DNA of 64,000 bases from Pantoea sp. Eser (GCA_009830035.1 SZZY01000001.1:395701-459700); one strand, 5' to 3'; positions 1 to 10,509 are shown, numbered from the stretch's first letter. Notes: generated by a model from the sequence alone, not told the origin. Numbers and translations are program-made.

Positions 1-301
1 TGATCAGGTAATCGTCGGCACCGGCATCGAGCCCGGCGATACGTTCGCTGATGGTGTCGCGTTCGGTAAGGATCAGCACCGGCGTCATTTTTTTCTGCCG
101 ACGCAGTCGCAGCAGAAAATGCAGTCCGTCTTCATCCGGCAAACCCAGGTCCAGCACCACCAGGCCATACAGGCCAGTGGAAAAATGCGCTTCGGCATCC
201 CGCACCGTGGTGACGCCATCATAGACGCAGCCTTCGCCCTCCAGTGCCAGCATCAGGCCCTGCAGTAACAGCGCATCATCTTCTACGATCAGAATTTTCA
301 T
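1..301 (-). CDS. basR: Response regulator BasR/PmrA, N-terminal part (cut by window edge)
   Basis: Reads [18 protein letters not shown] from an ATG at 301 and runs off the left edge after about 100 residues. The receiver domain is clear: the acidic pair (EDD), the phospho-acceptor Asp in [12 protein letters not shown] and the TERD segment. The DNA-binding half lies outside the window. In enterobacteria BasR (PmrA) pairs with the BasS sensor and switches on lipid A modification in response to iron and mild acid. The gene immediately upstream is eptA, whose TGA overlaps this ATG (ATGA), which reproduces the eptA-basR-basS (pmrCAB) operon and supports the name over other OmpR-type regulators. 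The visible part has no defect, although eptA upstream is broken. Confidence 0.85.
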   Translation of the reverse strand, partial: MKILIVEDDALLLQGLMLALEGEGCVYDGVTTVRDAEAHFSTGLYGLVVLDLGLPDEDGLHFLLRLRRQKKMTPVLILTERDTISERIAGLDAGADDYLI

Positions 302-1569
302 TGTGGTCGGCTCCGACACATCGTCAAAATGTCATCCGCGGGCACATATTCGTGGGTCGCGGTGCCGGTTAAACCCAGCATGGTTGAAAACAAATTATCC
401 TGCGAGAAATCGTCTGTCGCCGCCAGTTTCGTCAGACAGCCACGATTCACCGCGTAACGCTGCTGATAATCATCGGACAGCCAGATCAACATCGGCACAT
501 GTTTCTGGGTATCGGGGGCGATAGCGTAGGGCAGACCATGCAGGTATTCGCCATTTTCACCCAGCGATTCGCCGTGATCGGACAGATAGACCAGGCTGGT
601 AGTAAAACGATCCTGATGGGCGGCCAGCACGTCGTCGTAATGGGCGCGCGGCATATTCGAAGACATGCAGGGCACTGACACCGCCGTCGCCGTGCCGCAC
701 GAGACAGTATGCGGAAAATAGATCACATTATCTTTGGCCAGCAGCGGATTGGTCTGGCGCGCATAGCCGCCCAGCGAGAAATTCTGCGCCCGCGAGGTTT
801 CCCCTACGATCAGGATGGTCAGATTCTGTTTACCGCCGTTAAGCCGGTCAGGCAGCTGATGGGCATCTTCACCAATTCGCACCAGCGGCAGGTTCTCCAG
901 CTGCTGGTGCTTATACTACGACAGGCTGGCAGCGATGCTGTTTGACGGACTCAGCGCCTTCACCAGTTCGCGGTTATTGCGAAACAGTGAGGCGTAATCT
1001 TTATAGAACAGCAGGGCGACCAGCAGGATGATCGCCACCGAGATCACCATGCTGAGCAAACGCTGCACCGCCCCGCGCCAGCGTTGCTTTTTCAGCCGCG
1101 GCCAGAACACCAGCAGCGCCATCAAAAAGCCGGAGAGCAGCAGGGTAAACAGCAGCTGCGGCGTGATCAGGGCAAACGATTCGGAGGCGGTGGTATCCAT
1201 CATATTGGTGATCATCGAGCGATCGATCACGATGTTATAGGTCTGGATAAAAAACTGGGCGGTGGCTGAGAGCAGAATAAACAGCGCCATCAGTACCCGA
1301 TCGAGCCAGAGAAACGAGGCGAGAGTGATTACAATGTTGACCACGCTGAAAGCCACCAGCGGCATCGACAGGAAGACCAGCGTGGTGTGCAGGCTGGTCA
1401 GCGGCATCAGGGCCAGCACCTGACGGTAATAGGCGAGATTAAGGAAAACCGCGATATAAACCGCAGCAAGGATCAGCAGAGTAAGGCGGCTGATGACCGG
1501 CCTGTTCAGTAAAAACGCCATGATCAAAAAAGTCCGAATATCAAAAGAGTGCTGAGATTGCACTTTCAA
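298..1569 (-). pseudogene. eptA: eptA (lipid A phosphoethanolamine transferase), broken
   Basis: The intact enzyme (about 547 residues) transfers phosphoethanolamine to lipid A in the inner membrane. Here the first 217 residues give the N-terminal transmembrane bundle and then meet an in-frame TAG at 916-918. The same frame continues as the periplasmic sulfatase-fold domain: IVGETSRAQNFSLGGY with the catalytic-Thr region, then CGTATAVSVPCM, then LSDHGESLGENG with metal ligands. Between MPRAHYDDVLAAHQ and DRFTTSLVYLSDHGES about 130 residues are missing compared with E. coli EptA. In the intact protein similar 'HQ' segments flank both sides of the missing part, so the loss may be a repeat-mediated deletion. 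The deleted part carries conserved cysteines and metal-site residues, so the product should be dead even if the TAG were read through. It overlaps basR by 4 bp. Confidence 0.88.
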
Positions 1570-1892
1570 TATTAGGAATACCTTAAGAAGCTTAAGCTTT
1601 GTCCGGTTTCACCGGTTCAGGCAGGGTCGGCTGGTCAGGCTCCAGCCGTCGCTGGTGCGAAATTACCGCAGCGGCTGGCATGAAACATGCATCTTTCTGG
1701 CATAACCCCTATTTCCGTCTACACTTGATCGTAAGATGTTCTCAGTCAGCCAGTATTGTCAGTAATGAGCTGGTAAATCTGAGGAGAGTGACCTATTCAA
1801 TCGCCACGTTATCAGAATTTCCCTCTTGCTGACCCTACTGCGTCAGGACATCCTTGATTTGAACTCAAATTTCGAAATTCAGGAGAAGTGAC

Positions 1893-2681
1893 GTGACCCA
1901 GGCGGTAAATACCTCTGACATGTTCCCGACACTGGAAGGCGGACGTTACGCCTTCTTTTTTGATGTCGATGGCACGTTGGCAGCGATACAGTCCCGTCCC
2001 GAAGCGGTGTTTATTCCTGAACAGGTTGTCGCGCAGTTGCAACAACTCTCTGCGCTCAGCCACGGTGCGCTGGCGCTGGTTTCCGGCCGGCCAATTGCGC
2101 AACTCGACGCCCTGGCTGCGCCGTGGCGCGGCCCTGCCGCTAGCGTCCACGGTGCAGAACGCCGTGATGCAGACGGGGAGATGCAGCGCATCAGCCTGCC
2201 GGTCGAGGTTGAACAGGAACTCAGGACGGAACTGCAAAACGCGATGGCGTTATGGCCCGGCACCCGGCTGGAGATCAAAGGCATGGCCTTTGCGCTTCAC
2301 TATCGTCAGGCAATGCAGCATGAACAGGATGTGATGCGACTGGCTGAACAGTCGGTGAAACGATTTCCAGGGCTGGCGCTTCAGCCGGGCAAATGTGTGG
2401 TGGAGATAAAACCCTTAGGCATTGATAAGGGCGCCGCCATCCGCGATTTTATGCAACAAGCGCCTTTTGCCGGATGCATTCCGGTATTTATTGGAGACGA
2501 CCTGACAGACGAGAAAGGCTTTGCGGTGGTAAACGCCATGCAGGGCATTTCGATTAAGGTCGGCGAAGGTTCCAGTCAGGCACGCTTTCGGCTGAATAAT
2601 GTCGATGCGGTGTACCACTGGCTGGAACGAACATTATTACGATTAAAGCAAGACAACGTCGGTAAGGAGTTTAGGTTATGA
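1893..2681 (+). CDS. otsB: Trehalose-6-phosphate phosphatase
   Basis: Removes phosphate from trehalose-6-phosphate in the cytoplasm, the last step of osmoprotective trehalose synthesis. HAD-superfamily protein of 262 residues, the usual length. The nucleophile motif FFFDVDGTLA lies near residue 27 and the C-terminal metal-binding motif GDDLTDE near residue 206. The chosen start is GTG at 1893, preceded by an AGGAG-type ribosome site at about 1881; homologues begin at a similar distance before the HAD motif. It overlaps otsA by ATGA, giving a translationally coupled otsBA operon. No defects seen, unlike most dispensable genes nearby, which suggests trehalose synthesis is still under selection. 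Confidence 0.95.
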   Translation: MTQAVNTSDMFPTLEGGRYAFFFDVDGTLAAIQSRPEAVFIPEQVVAQLQQLSALSHGALALVSGRPIAQLDALAAPWRGPAASVHGAERRDADGEMQRISLPVEVEQELRTELQNAMALWPGTRLEIKGMAFALHYRQAMQHEQDVMRLAEQSVKRFPGLALQPGKCVVEIKPLGIDKGAAIRDFMQQAPFAGCIPVFIGDDLTDEKGFAVVNAMQGISIKVGEGSSQARFRLNNVDAVYHWLERTLLRLKQDNVGKEFRL

Positions 2682-4114
2682 GTCGTTTAGTGGTTGTATC
2701 TAACCGTATCGCCATTCCAAATCGGGCTAAAACCAGCGCAGGCGGCCTCGCCTTTGGCATTCTGGACGCGTTGAAAAGCACAGGCGGATTGTGGTTTGGC
2801 TGGAACGGTGAAATCAGCGAGTTCTCCGGTGAAGAAGATGATGATGTTTTGGCCCAGCAGCACGAGGGCATTGAGTACGCCTCCTTCCCGTTAAGCCAGA
2901 ACGAATACGATCTCTACTACCGCCAGTTCTCAAATACGGTTATCTGGCCCGCCTTCCATTATCGTCTTGATCTGGTCAAGTTCCAGCGTGAAGCCTGGGA
3001 AGGCTACTGCGAAGTAAATGACGCGGTCGCCCAGCGGTTAAAACCGCTGATCAAGCCGGATGATATTCTGTGGATCCACGATTATCACTTCCTGCCATTT
3101 GCTGCGACACTGCGTCGCGCCGGCATTAATAACCGTATCGGTTTCTTCCTGCATATTCCGTTCCCGACGCCAGAAATCTTCAACGCCCTGCCGCCGCATC
3201 AGGAACTGCTGGAAATGCTGTGCGAGTATGACCTGCTTGGCTTCCAGACCGAGTCGGATCGGGTCGCCTTCCTCGACAGCGTCAGCCAGCTTACGCAGTT
3301 GCAGAATAAAGGTGACAAAAAGCATCGCGCCTTCGGCAACACTTTTATGACTGAGGTTTACCCAATCGGGATTGAACCTGACAGCATTAAAGAGATGGCG
3401 GAAGGTCCGTTGCCACCGAAGATGGCGGCGATGAAGAAAGAGTTGGGTGACGCGCGCAATATTATTGCCTGTGAGCGTCTCGACTATTCTAAAGGACTGC
3501 CGGAACGCTTCCTGGCCTACGAGGCGCTGCTGGAGAACTTCCCGCAGCACCGCGGCAAAATCCGCTATTCGCAGATTGCGCCGACCTCGCGCAGCGATGT
3601 GCAGGCCTATCAGGATATTCGTCACCAGCTGGAAACCGAAGCAGGGCGCATCAACGGTAAATACGGCACGCTGGGCTGGACACCGCTCTACTACCTTAAC
3701 CAGCATTTCGACCGCCGGCTGCTGATGAAAATCTTCCGCCTGACCGATGTCGGTCTGGTGACGCCGCTGCGCGACGGCATGAACCTGGTAGCGAAAGAGT
3801 ACGTGGCGGCGCAGGACCCGGACGATCCGGGTGTGCTGGTGCTGTCGCGCTTTGCCGGTGCAGCCAATGAGCTGACCTCGGCGCTGATCGTCAACCCGTA
3901 TGACCGCGACGAAGTGGCGGCGGCGCTCGATAAAGCGATCACCATGCCGCGTACCGAAAGGATTTCACGCTACAACGACATGATGGCGGTACTGCGTAAA
4001 AACGACATTACCGCCTGGCGCGAGAACTTCCTGAAAGACCTGGAACGCATTGCTCCGCGCAGTGCTGACCACGGTACGGTAAATAAAGTCGCGACCTTTC
4101 CAAAACTCGCCTGA
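2678..4114 (+). CDS. otsA: Alpha,alpha-trehalose-phosphate synthase (UDP-forming)
   Basis: Glycosyltransferase family 20 enzyme that joins UDP-glucose and glucose-6-phosphate to make trehalose-6-phosphate. 478 residues against 474 in E. coli. Recognisable blocks: [12 protein letters not shown] at the N-terminus, [58 protein letters not shown] and [17 protein letters not shown] (nucleotide-sugar site), ending KVATFPKLA as in E. coli. Start ATG 2678 overlaps the otsB stop. A strong terminator follows 14 bases after the stop. Intact. In E. coli otsA is followed by uspC and flhDC; here uspC is absent and flhD follows after a long gap. Confidence 0.97.
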   Translation: MSRLVVVSNRIAIPNRAKTSAGGLAFGILDALKSTGGLWFGWNGEISEFSGEEDDDVLAQQHEGIEYASFPLSQNEYDLYYRQFSNTVIWPAFHYRLDLVKFQREAWEGYCEVNDAVAQRLKPLIKPDDILWIHDYHFLPFAATLRRAGINNRIGFFLHIPFPTPEIFNALPPHQELLEMLCEYDLLGFQTESDRVAFLDSVSQLTQLQNKGDKKHRAFGNTFMTEVYPIGIEPDSIKEMAEGPLPPKMAAMKKELGDARNIIACERLDYSKGLPERFLAYEALLENFPQHRGKIRYSQIAPTSRSDVQAYQDIRHQLETEAGRINGKYGTLGWTPLYYLNQHFDRRLLMKIFRLTDVGLVTPLRDGMNLVAKEYVAAQDPDDPGVLVLSRFAGAANELTSALIVNPYDRDEVAAALDKAITMPRTERISRYNDMMAVLRKNDITAWRENFLKDLERIAPRSADHGTVNKVATFPKLA

Positions 4115-4127
4115 TTAGCCGCTGCCG

Positions 4128-4161
4128 GGCCACGACATCTGCGGATGTCGTGGCCTTTTTT
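4128..4161 (+). terminator. Rho-independent terminator of otsBA
   Basis: Stem GGCCACGACATC / GATGTCGTGGCC (12 bp, perfect) with a 4-base loop, followed by seven T. It ends the otsBA transcript. Confidence 0.9.
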
Positions 4162-5131
4162 ACAACCAGCGTGCGCTGTATCCTTCCGTTACATTCTGAC
4201 ACCTTCGCTGCCGTTAGCTTTACCCCGTGCGGTGTTCGCCTTATGCCAGAACCGCTGGCAGATCGGCCAAAAAAAATTAAATGCGCGAAAAAACGACTGA
4301 TTAGAGACTCAGCCCGCTTTCTTTAACTTCTTAACTCAAGTTTTGCGGCCGCCTGCCGATACTTATCAGGCCTGATTAAAACTTTCCCCCGATTCATTCG
4401 ACTTGCTTATGTAACCCGTTGTTACATCTGGTGTTGTATACTAAACAGACGACTGCAACTGTTAACGTTACGTTGCCATTGAGTGCCAATACTGCCGTAA
4501 AAACCTTAACGCTTTCATTACTCACCCTCTGCGATACTTACTTTAAGTTATTAATTTCAATGCGATTGATCACGTCACTCAGCAGCATAATATTCTGATA
4601 TGCCTGTTTTAAATGGTTCTAAATAGTGTGTTAAATCGATTAACACCGACATTAGATCGGCGGGCTATCAAACCGTGGAATAGAGCCTGTTTTACCCTCT
4701 ATTAAACCTTTCTCAGGACAAATTCGACTTAAAATCGCCCTTTTTTGCTCAAAAAATGATCAACAGACAGATGATCGTAAAGGTTTGCTGAAGAAACTTG
4801 CCTTAAAAGTGTGATATGCGTCACACTTCATCTAAAATTTCACATTACTGTCGTTGTATGTGGAAATCAGACGATATAGATTTGCCCTGTTTTCGGATTA
4901 GTCTTGAAAAATGTAAGAAGACGTCACGGAAGATGGTTACAACTCTAAAATAAAATGGCCCGGATTTTTGACTTTCAGCGGGCCCGTAACCCGCACATAA
5001 GATGAAGGCAAAAAGCAGTGACATTTGCACGACACACTATTTTTTTGTCATCTTAAGATTTACCAATCAGCAGCTCGATACGCAGATAATAATCTGTGGT
5101 GAAGTTACGTCGCGTCTCTCAGGATGGAAAA
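4162..5131 (+). promoter_or_regulatory. Long non-coding region upstream of flhD
   Basis: About 970 bases, AT-rich, without a credible gene. The uspC gene found here in E. coli is missing. Long upstream regulatory regions are typical of flhDC, the flagellar master operon, and a perfect-consensus CRP site lies at 4810-4825. The region looks less damaged than the genes downstream, but I cannot place the start of transcription. Confidence 0.6.
4810..4825 (+). promoter_or_regulatory. CRP-binding site upstream of flhD
   Basis: TGTGATATGCGTCACA matches the CRP consensus TGTGA-N6-TCACA in both half-sites. It lies about 310 bases before the flhD start, similar to the CRP site that activates flhDC in E. 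coli. The site is intact although the operon it served has collapsed. Confidence 0.8.
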
Positions 5132-5452
5132 ATGGGTACATCTGAATTACTAAAACATATTTACGATCTCAACTTGTCATATTTACTGCTTGCGCAGCGA
5201 TTAATTAACCAAGAAAAAGCGTCTGCAATGTTTCGCCTCGGTATTGATGAGAAAACGGCGGATGCATTATCTGAATTAACTCTGCCTGAAATGGTAAAAA
5301 TGGCGGAAACCAATCAATTGGTTTGCCAGTTTCGTTTTACCGACAGCAGCGCAATTAATCGCCTGACGCAGGAATCACGCGTGGATGATTTACAGCAAAT
5401 CCACACCGGCATTTTATTATCCAGCCGCGGTGGAAGCCGCACGCGCCGGTGA
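5132..5452 (+). pseudogene. flhD: flhD (flagellar master regulator), 3' end lost by deletion fusion
   Basis: FlhD with FlhC forms the activator at the top of the flagellar cascade. The reading frame from ATG 5132 gives [20 protein letters not shown] and continues collinear with E. coli FlhD to [11 protein letters not shown] at about 5424. The last ~18 residues are replaced by an unrelated tail (RGGSRTRR, stop at 5450-5452), because the DNA switches there to the signalling domain of a chemoreceptor gene in another frame. flhC, motA, motB, cheA and cheW, which normally lie between, are all gone. The FlhD core might still fold, but without FlhC the regulator is not functional. A GGATGGA ribosome site precedes the ATG. 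Confidence 0.9.
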
Positions 5453-6023
5453 ACAGGGTCGTGGTTTTGCAGTGGTGGCCGGTGTAGTGCGTAATCTGGC
5501 CCAGCGCAGCGCCCAGGCCGCCAAAGAGATTAAAGGACTGATTGAAGATTCGGTTAACCGGGTGAACACCGGTTCCCAGCTGGTCGGCACCGCCGGTGAA
5601 ACCATGAGCGATATCGTCAATGCGGTGACCCGCGTGACCGATATCATGGGCGAGATTGCCTCGGCGTCGGATGAGCAGAGTCGCGGTATCGACCAGGTCG
5701 GCTAGGCGGCCACTGAAATGGATCGCGTGACCCAGCAGAACGCTTCGCTGGTGGAGGAGTCCGCTGCGGCGGCGGCCTCGCTGGAAGATCAGGCGAGTCG
5801 CCTCAGCCAGTCGGTGGCGGTGTTTGAGATCCAGCGTGCAGCAGCAGGTCAGGCGTTGATCAAACATCTGCCGATTGCCGCGCCGGTGACGGCGCTGGCC
5901 CCGCGTAAAGCGTTGACCGCACCGGTCAGCGGTACCCACTGGGTAAACCTTCTGATCGAACACGCGCCCCGTCTGCATGGCCGGGGGGCGCACCTGCGCC
6001 TTTTCTCCCGCCAGCCTGACTAA
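5424..6023 (+). pseudogene. Methyl-accepting chemotaxis protein, C-terminal remnant
   Basis: Begins at the deletion junction inside the hairpin tip of the cytoplasmic signalling domain ([20 protein letters not shown]) and runs through the C-terminal methylation helix. Everything N-terminal (sensor, membrane and HAMP parts) is missing. An in-frame TAG at 5703-5705 replaces a residue in [17 protein letters not shown]; related receptors often have Gln here, so CAG to TAG is likely. At the 3' end an inserted T near 5942 destroys the usual C-terminal NWETF receptor pentapeptide for CheR/CheB and extends the frame to 6023. Very similar in sequence to the next receptor gene. Confidence 0.88.
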
Positions 6024-6160
6024 AGCCAAACCCGCCGTCCTGCCGCAATATCATTAATTACAAAAGACGATTGTCGCTGAAAAGCGGCGAAAAGCGTTAA
6101 CACATCGCGACTGGCCGCCGATATAGCCGCTGCACCTTAATCAACCTGCAGGGGAACAAG

Positions 6161-7450
6161 ATGTTAAAAAGAATAAAAGTGGTGACCAGTCTGATCGCGG
6201 TACTGGTGATCTTTGGCGCGCTCCAGCTGCTGTCCGGCAGCCTGTTCTGGTCGGCGCTAAACCGCGCCATGCTGCGACTGCAAACCAGCATGGCTTCGCA
6301 GATGAATGGCGGTCAGCTCGACGATCTGATGAATAAAGCTAACGCGCAGTTAGCCGAAGCCGATCGTCACTTCCAGGTCTATTACAATCTGCCGGGCACC
6401 GCAGGCATGGAGGTGTCGCTGCGCGACCGGCTGGAAGCCGATTACGCCCGCTACGACAGCGGCCTGAAAGAGATGATTAAAAGTCTGCAGGCGCGCGATC
6501 TGGAAGAGATGTTCAAACAGAATATTGAACAGAAACAGGTGGCGATGCAGGGCAGCTATGGTGAGTGGCGCGCCCGTCAGACCGCACTGGCTGAACAAGG
6601 CATTGAACAGAATCAGCAGGCCTTTAGCCAGATGATGTGGCTGCTGGGCGTGATTGCCGTGTCGGTACTGGTGGTGATCGTCGCCTGCTGGTTCGGTCTG
6701 CGTCAGGTATTGATTCAGCCGCTGCAACAGCTGCTGGCACATATCCGGGCGATTGCTTCAGGTGATTTGACGCAGCCGAGCTTCGTGGAAGGACGTAATG
6801 AAATGAGTCAGCTGGCGGCCGGCATTCAGGAAATGCAGCAGTCGCTGGTGATGACCGTCAGCAACGTGCGTGACGGATCTGACGCCATCTTTACCGGTGC
6901 CAGCGAGATCGCTGCCGGCAATAACGATCTCTCCGCCCGTGCCGGTGAACAGGGTCGCAGTTTTGCGGTAGTGGCGGGTAAAGTGCGCAGCCTGGCACAG
7001 CGCAGCGCGCAGGCCGCTAAAGAGATCAAAGGCCTGATTGAAGATTCGGTCAGCCGCGTCAATACCGGCTCGGTGCCGGTAGAAAGCGCTGGCGACACCA
7101 TGAGCAACATCGTCAGCGCGGTCACCCGCGTCACTGACATCATGGGCGAAATCGCCTCGGCGTCGGATGAGCAGAGCCGTGGAATCGATCAGGTTGGTCT
7201 GGCCGTGACCGAGATGGATCGCGTTACGCAACAGAACGCTTCACTGGTGGAAGAGTCGGCTGCTGCAGCGGCACTGGAAGATCAGGCCAGCCACTTAAAA
7301 CAAGCGGTCTCAGTGTTCAATATTGGTAAAGAATTTGTCGCCCAGGCCGTTAACAAGACAACGGCGACAAAAAGCTTTCAGCTGGATGCGCCATTAACCG
7401 TTGCCCGTCAGTCTGCGTCTCGCGGCGACGACAACTGGGAAACCTTTTGA
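6161..7450 (+). pseudogene. Methyl-accepting chemotaxis protein with internal deletion
   Basis: An open frame of 429 residues against about 550 in Tar/Tsr-type receptors. It has an N-terminal membrane segment, a four-helix periplasmic sensor domain (roughly 30-185), a second membrane segment (MMWLLGVIAVSVLVVIVACW), a HAMP domain and the signalling hairpin, ending DDNWETF, the CheR/CheB docking pentapeptide. About 95 residues are missing between GNNDLSAR and AGEQGRSFAVVAG near 6940. They contained the first methylation helix and half of the hairpin tip that contacts CheA/CheW. The deletion is in frame, so a protein could be made, but it should not signal, and CheA and CheW are absent from this locus. 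Treated as a pseudogene on structural grounds. Confidence 0.75.
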
Positions 7451-7532
7451 TCGCTTGGAAAGCCCGACCCCGTGTGGCAGTCCGGCATCGCAGCAGAAAA
7501 TTAATTTGTTTTAGTTCAGGCCAGGTGCAGAA

Positions 7533-8402
7533 ATGAAAAAATCGACATTCGAGCAAAATGAGACGACAACGCTGCTGTCGCAAATGGTGCAGCGATTACC
7601 GCTCTCGGATACGCATTTCCGTTGCATCAGCCAGCTGATCTATCAGCGTGCCGGTATCGTGCTGGCTGATCACAAGCGCGAGATGGTTTACAACCGTCTG
7701 GTTCGTCGTCTGCGTACGCTGAATATTGATGATTTCGGTCGTTACCTGGCGCTGCTGGAACACGATCCTAACAGTGCGGAGCGGCAGGCGTTTATCAATG
7801 CCCTGACCACCAACCTGACGGCGTTTTTCCGCGAGGCACACCATTTTCCAATCCTCGCGGAGCATGCCCGCAAGCGACAGGGGAATTTCAGCGTCTGGAG
7901 TACCGCCGCGTCAACCGGTGAAGAACCTTACTCTATCGCCATGACGCTGGCCGAAACGCTGGGTACCGGACCGGGTAAGTTCCAGGTTCACGCCAGCGAT
8001 ATCGACACCCAGGTACTGGAGAAAGCGGTGGCCGGCGTCTATCGCCAGGAGGAGTGGCGCACGTTGTCACTGGCGCAACTACAACGCTTCTTCCTGCGCG
8101 GCACCGGTCCTCATGCCGGGATGGTGCGGGTGCGTTCTGAACTGGCCAGCATGGTCAGCTTTGCCCAGCTCAATCTGCTGGCCAATGACTGGGCGCTGCT
8201 GGGCCAGTTCGACGCCATTTTCTGCCGCAATGTGATGATCTATTTCGATAAAGAGACGCAGGAGAAAATTCTGCGTCGGTTTGTTCCTCTGCTTAAGCCC
8301 GGCGGCATTCTGTTTGCCGGTCACTCAGAGAACTTCAGTCAGATCAGCAAAGAGTTCTGGCTGCGTGGACAAACCGTCTATGGACTGACGAAGGAAAGAT
8401 GA
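7533..8402 (+). CDS. cheR: Chemoreceptor glutamate methyltransferase CheR
   Basis: Uses S-adenosylmethionine to methylate glutamates on chemoreceptors. 289 residues, normal length; N-terminal helical domain (TDTHFRCI-like region, then [23 protein letters not shown]) and a Rossmann methyltransferase domain with [16 protein letters not shown] (SAM motif), [10 protein letters not shown] and [14 protein letters not shown]. No stop or frameshift. It is one of only two genes left open in this locus (with cheY). Its receptors are truncated and CheA/CheW/CheB are missing or broken, so it may simply not have been hit yet. The stop overlaps the cheB start. Confidence 0.93.
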   Translation: MKKSTFEQNETTTLLSQMVQRLPLSDTHFRCISQLIYQRAGIVLADHKREMVYNRLVRRLRTLNIDDFGRYLALLEHDPNSAERQAFINALTTNLTAFFREAHHFPILAEHARKRQGNFSVWSTAASTGEEPYSIAMTLAETLGTGPGKFQVHASDIDTQVLEKAVAGVYRQEEWRTLSLAQLQRFFLRGTGPHAGMVRVRSELASMVSFAQLNLLANDWALLGQFDAIFCRNVMIYFDKETQEKILRRFVPLLKPGGILFAGHSENFSQISKEFWLRGQTVYGLTKER

Positions 8403-9450
8403 TGAGCAAAATCAACGTGATGTGCGTAGACGACTCTGTGCTGATGCGGCAACTGATGACGGAAATCATCAATAGCCATCCGGATATGGAGATGGTCGCT
8501 ACGGCGCCCGATCCGTTAGTCGCCCGCGATCTGATTAAGCAGTTTAATCCGCAGGTGCTGACGCTGGATGTTGAAATACCGCGTATGGATGGCCTCGATT
8601 TCCTCGAAAAACTGATGCGTTTACGGCCGATGCCGGTGGTGATGGTCTCCTCGCTGACCGGCAAAGGTTCGGAAATTACCCTGCGGGCGCTGGAGCTGGG
8701 CGCGGTGGACTTCGTCACCAAACCACATCTCGGCATCCGTTAAGGGATGCTGGCTTACAGCCAGATGATTGGCGACAAGATCCGTGCTGCGGCGCGCGCC
8801 CGACTGCACAACCGGGCGGCGATGCCGGTGCCGGTCGCGCTGAAGGCGGGTCCGCTGCGGAGTAGTGAGAAGCTGATCGCGATTGGTTCCTCCACCGGCG
8901 GCACCGAGGCGATTCGCCATGTGCTGCAGCCGCTGCCTGCGACCAGTCCGGCGCTGCTGATTACCCAGCATATGCCGCCAAGTTTTACCCGCTCCTTTGC
9001 CGAGCGTCTGAACAAACTGTGTCAGATTACGGTGAAAGAAGCGGAAGACGGCGAACGTATTCTGCCGGGACACGCTTACATCGCGCCAGGTGCGATGCAC
9101 ATGGAGCTGGGCCGTAGCGGCGCTAACTATGTGGTGAAACTGAATGAAGGGCCGCCGGTCAACCGGCACAAGCCTTCGGTGGATGTGCTGTTCAAATCGG
9201 TGGCGATCAACGCCGGACGAAATGCGGTCGGCGTGATCCTCACCGGCATGGGCAACGACGGGGCGGCCGGGATACTGGAAATGCATCGGGCCGGAGCTGG
9301 ACCATTGCCCAGAACGAAGCCAGCTGTGTGGTATTTGGCATGCCGCGTGAGGCGATTGCCACAGGCGGCGTGAGCTAAGTGGTGGATTTAAGCAACATCA
9401 GCCAGCACATGCTGGCGAAAATTAGCGCCGGACAGGCATTGCGTATTTAA
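8402..9450 (+). pseudogene. cheB: cheB (receptor methylesterase), broken by two stops and a frameshift
   Basis: CheB is a receiver-methylesterase that demethylates chemoreceptors. The receiver part is complete ([34 protein letters not shown]). In the linker an in-frame TAA at 8741-8743 replaces the Glu of E. coli GIREGML. The esterase domain follows in frame ([46 protein letters not shown]). Near 9297 a one-base loss shifts the frame after HRAGA; in the restored frame the tail reads [20 protein letters not shown], meets another TAA (9376-9378, again at a Glu) and ends AKISAGQALRI. Three independent lesions make this a true pseudogene. Confidence 0.93.
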
Positions 9451-9489
9451 CAGGCCCGTCCTGCCGGGCGAGATAACACAGGAGTAGAT

Positions 9490-9879
9490 ATGGCTGATAA
9501 AAACATGCGCTTTTTGGTAGTCGACGACTTCAATACGATGCGTCGTATTGTACGTAACCTGCTGAAAGAGCTGGGCTTCAATAACGTAGAAGAAGCAGAA
9601 GATGGCGTGGATGCGCTGTCAAAGCTGAAAGCAGGTGGTTTTGACTTCGTCATTTTCGACTGGAATATGCCGAACATGGATGGCCTGCAGCTGCTGCAAA
9701 CCATCCGTGCCGATGCTGCGATGAGCAGCCTGCCGGTATTGATGGTGACCGCGGAAGCGAAGAAAGAGAACATTATTGCTGCCGCCCAGGCCGGCGCCAG
9801 TGGCTACGTAGTGAAGCCATTTACTGCCGCGACGCTGGAAGAAAAGCTGGGCAAAATTTTCGAAAAACTGGGCATGTAA
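9490..9879 (+). CDS. cheY: Chemotaxis response regulator CheY
   Basis: Single receiver domain of 129 residues that, when phosphorylated by CheA, binds the flagellar switch. Almost identical to E. coli Che[21 protein letters not shown] with the acidic pair, the phospho-acceptor Asp in [11 protein letters not shown], the switch Thr in [10 protein letters not shown] and the Lys in YVVKPFTAA. Start ATG 9490 has an AGGAG ribosome site. Intact despite the loss of its kinase and of the flagellar export genes. Either decay has missed this short gene or it has another input. Confidence 0.96.
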   Translation: MADKNMRFLVVDDFNTMRRIVRNLLKELGFNNVEEAEDGVDALSKLKAGGFDFVIFDWNMPNMDGLQLLQTIRADAAMSSLPVLMVTAEAKKENIIAAAQAGASGYVVKPFTAATLEEKLGKIFEKLGM

Positions 9880-9888
9880 GGAGATGTG

Positions 9889-10509
9889 ATGAGCGACCTT
9901 CCGAAACCAACTGAGGATGCCTCGGCACACGACATCATTACTCGCATCGGCTCTCTGACGCGTATGCTGCGCGACAGCCTGCGCGAGCTGGGGCTGGATA
10001 AAGCCATTGCCGATGCCCGCGATCGTCTGGATTATGTGGTGCAGATGACGGCGCAAGCTGCCGACCGTGCGTTGAACTGCGTTGAAGCGGCACAACCGCA
10101 TCAGGATAAGATGGAAGCCGGGGCAACCCAGCTGAAAGGGCGTTGGGACCAATGGTTTGAAAACCCAATTGAACTGGCCGATGCGCGTGAGTTGGTGACG
10201 GGTACTCGCGAATTCCTTGCTGCCGTGCCGGATCACACGTCCTTTACCAACAAGCAGCTGCTTGAAATTATGATGGCGCAGGATTTCCAGGACCTGACCG
10301 GTCAGGTGATCAAGTGCATGATGCATGTTATCTAGGAAGTTGAGCGCCAGCTGTTGATGGTGCTGCTGGAAAACATGCCGGAAGTCAGTGCCGAGAAGCG
10401 TCAGGAAGGCACCAGCCTGCTGAACGGTCCGCAGATCCACACCGATGCACCGAGCGTGGTGGCGAACCAGTATCAGGTTGATGACCTGCTGGATAGCTTA
10501 GGATTTTAA
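9889..10509 (+). pseudogene. cheZ: cheZ (CheY-P phosphatase), single amber codon
   Basis: CheZ speeds dephosphorylation of CheY-P. The frame is collinear with E. coli CheZ over about 206 residues (E. coli 214), with the catalytic segment QDLTGQVIK containing the active Gln. An in-frame TAG at 10333-10335 stands where E. coli has Gln (…MDVIQEIERQL; here MHVI*EVERQL), most simply CAG to TAG. After it the frame continues unbroken to the CheY-binding C-terminus LDDSLGF-like end ([10 protein letters not shown]). No frameshift. This is one of four genes in the window whose only defect is TAG. Confidence 0.9.

Noticed and set aside
5355..6029. Long minus-strand frames opposite the chemoreceptors and other GC-rich genes
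   Set aside because: They are antisense shadows of real coding sequence with no ribosome site or family similarity.
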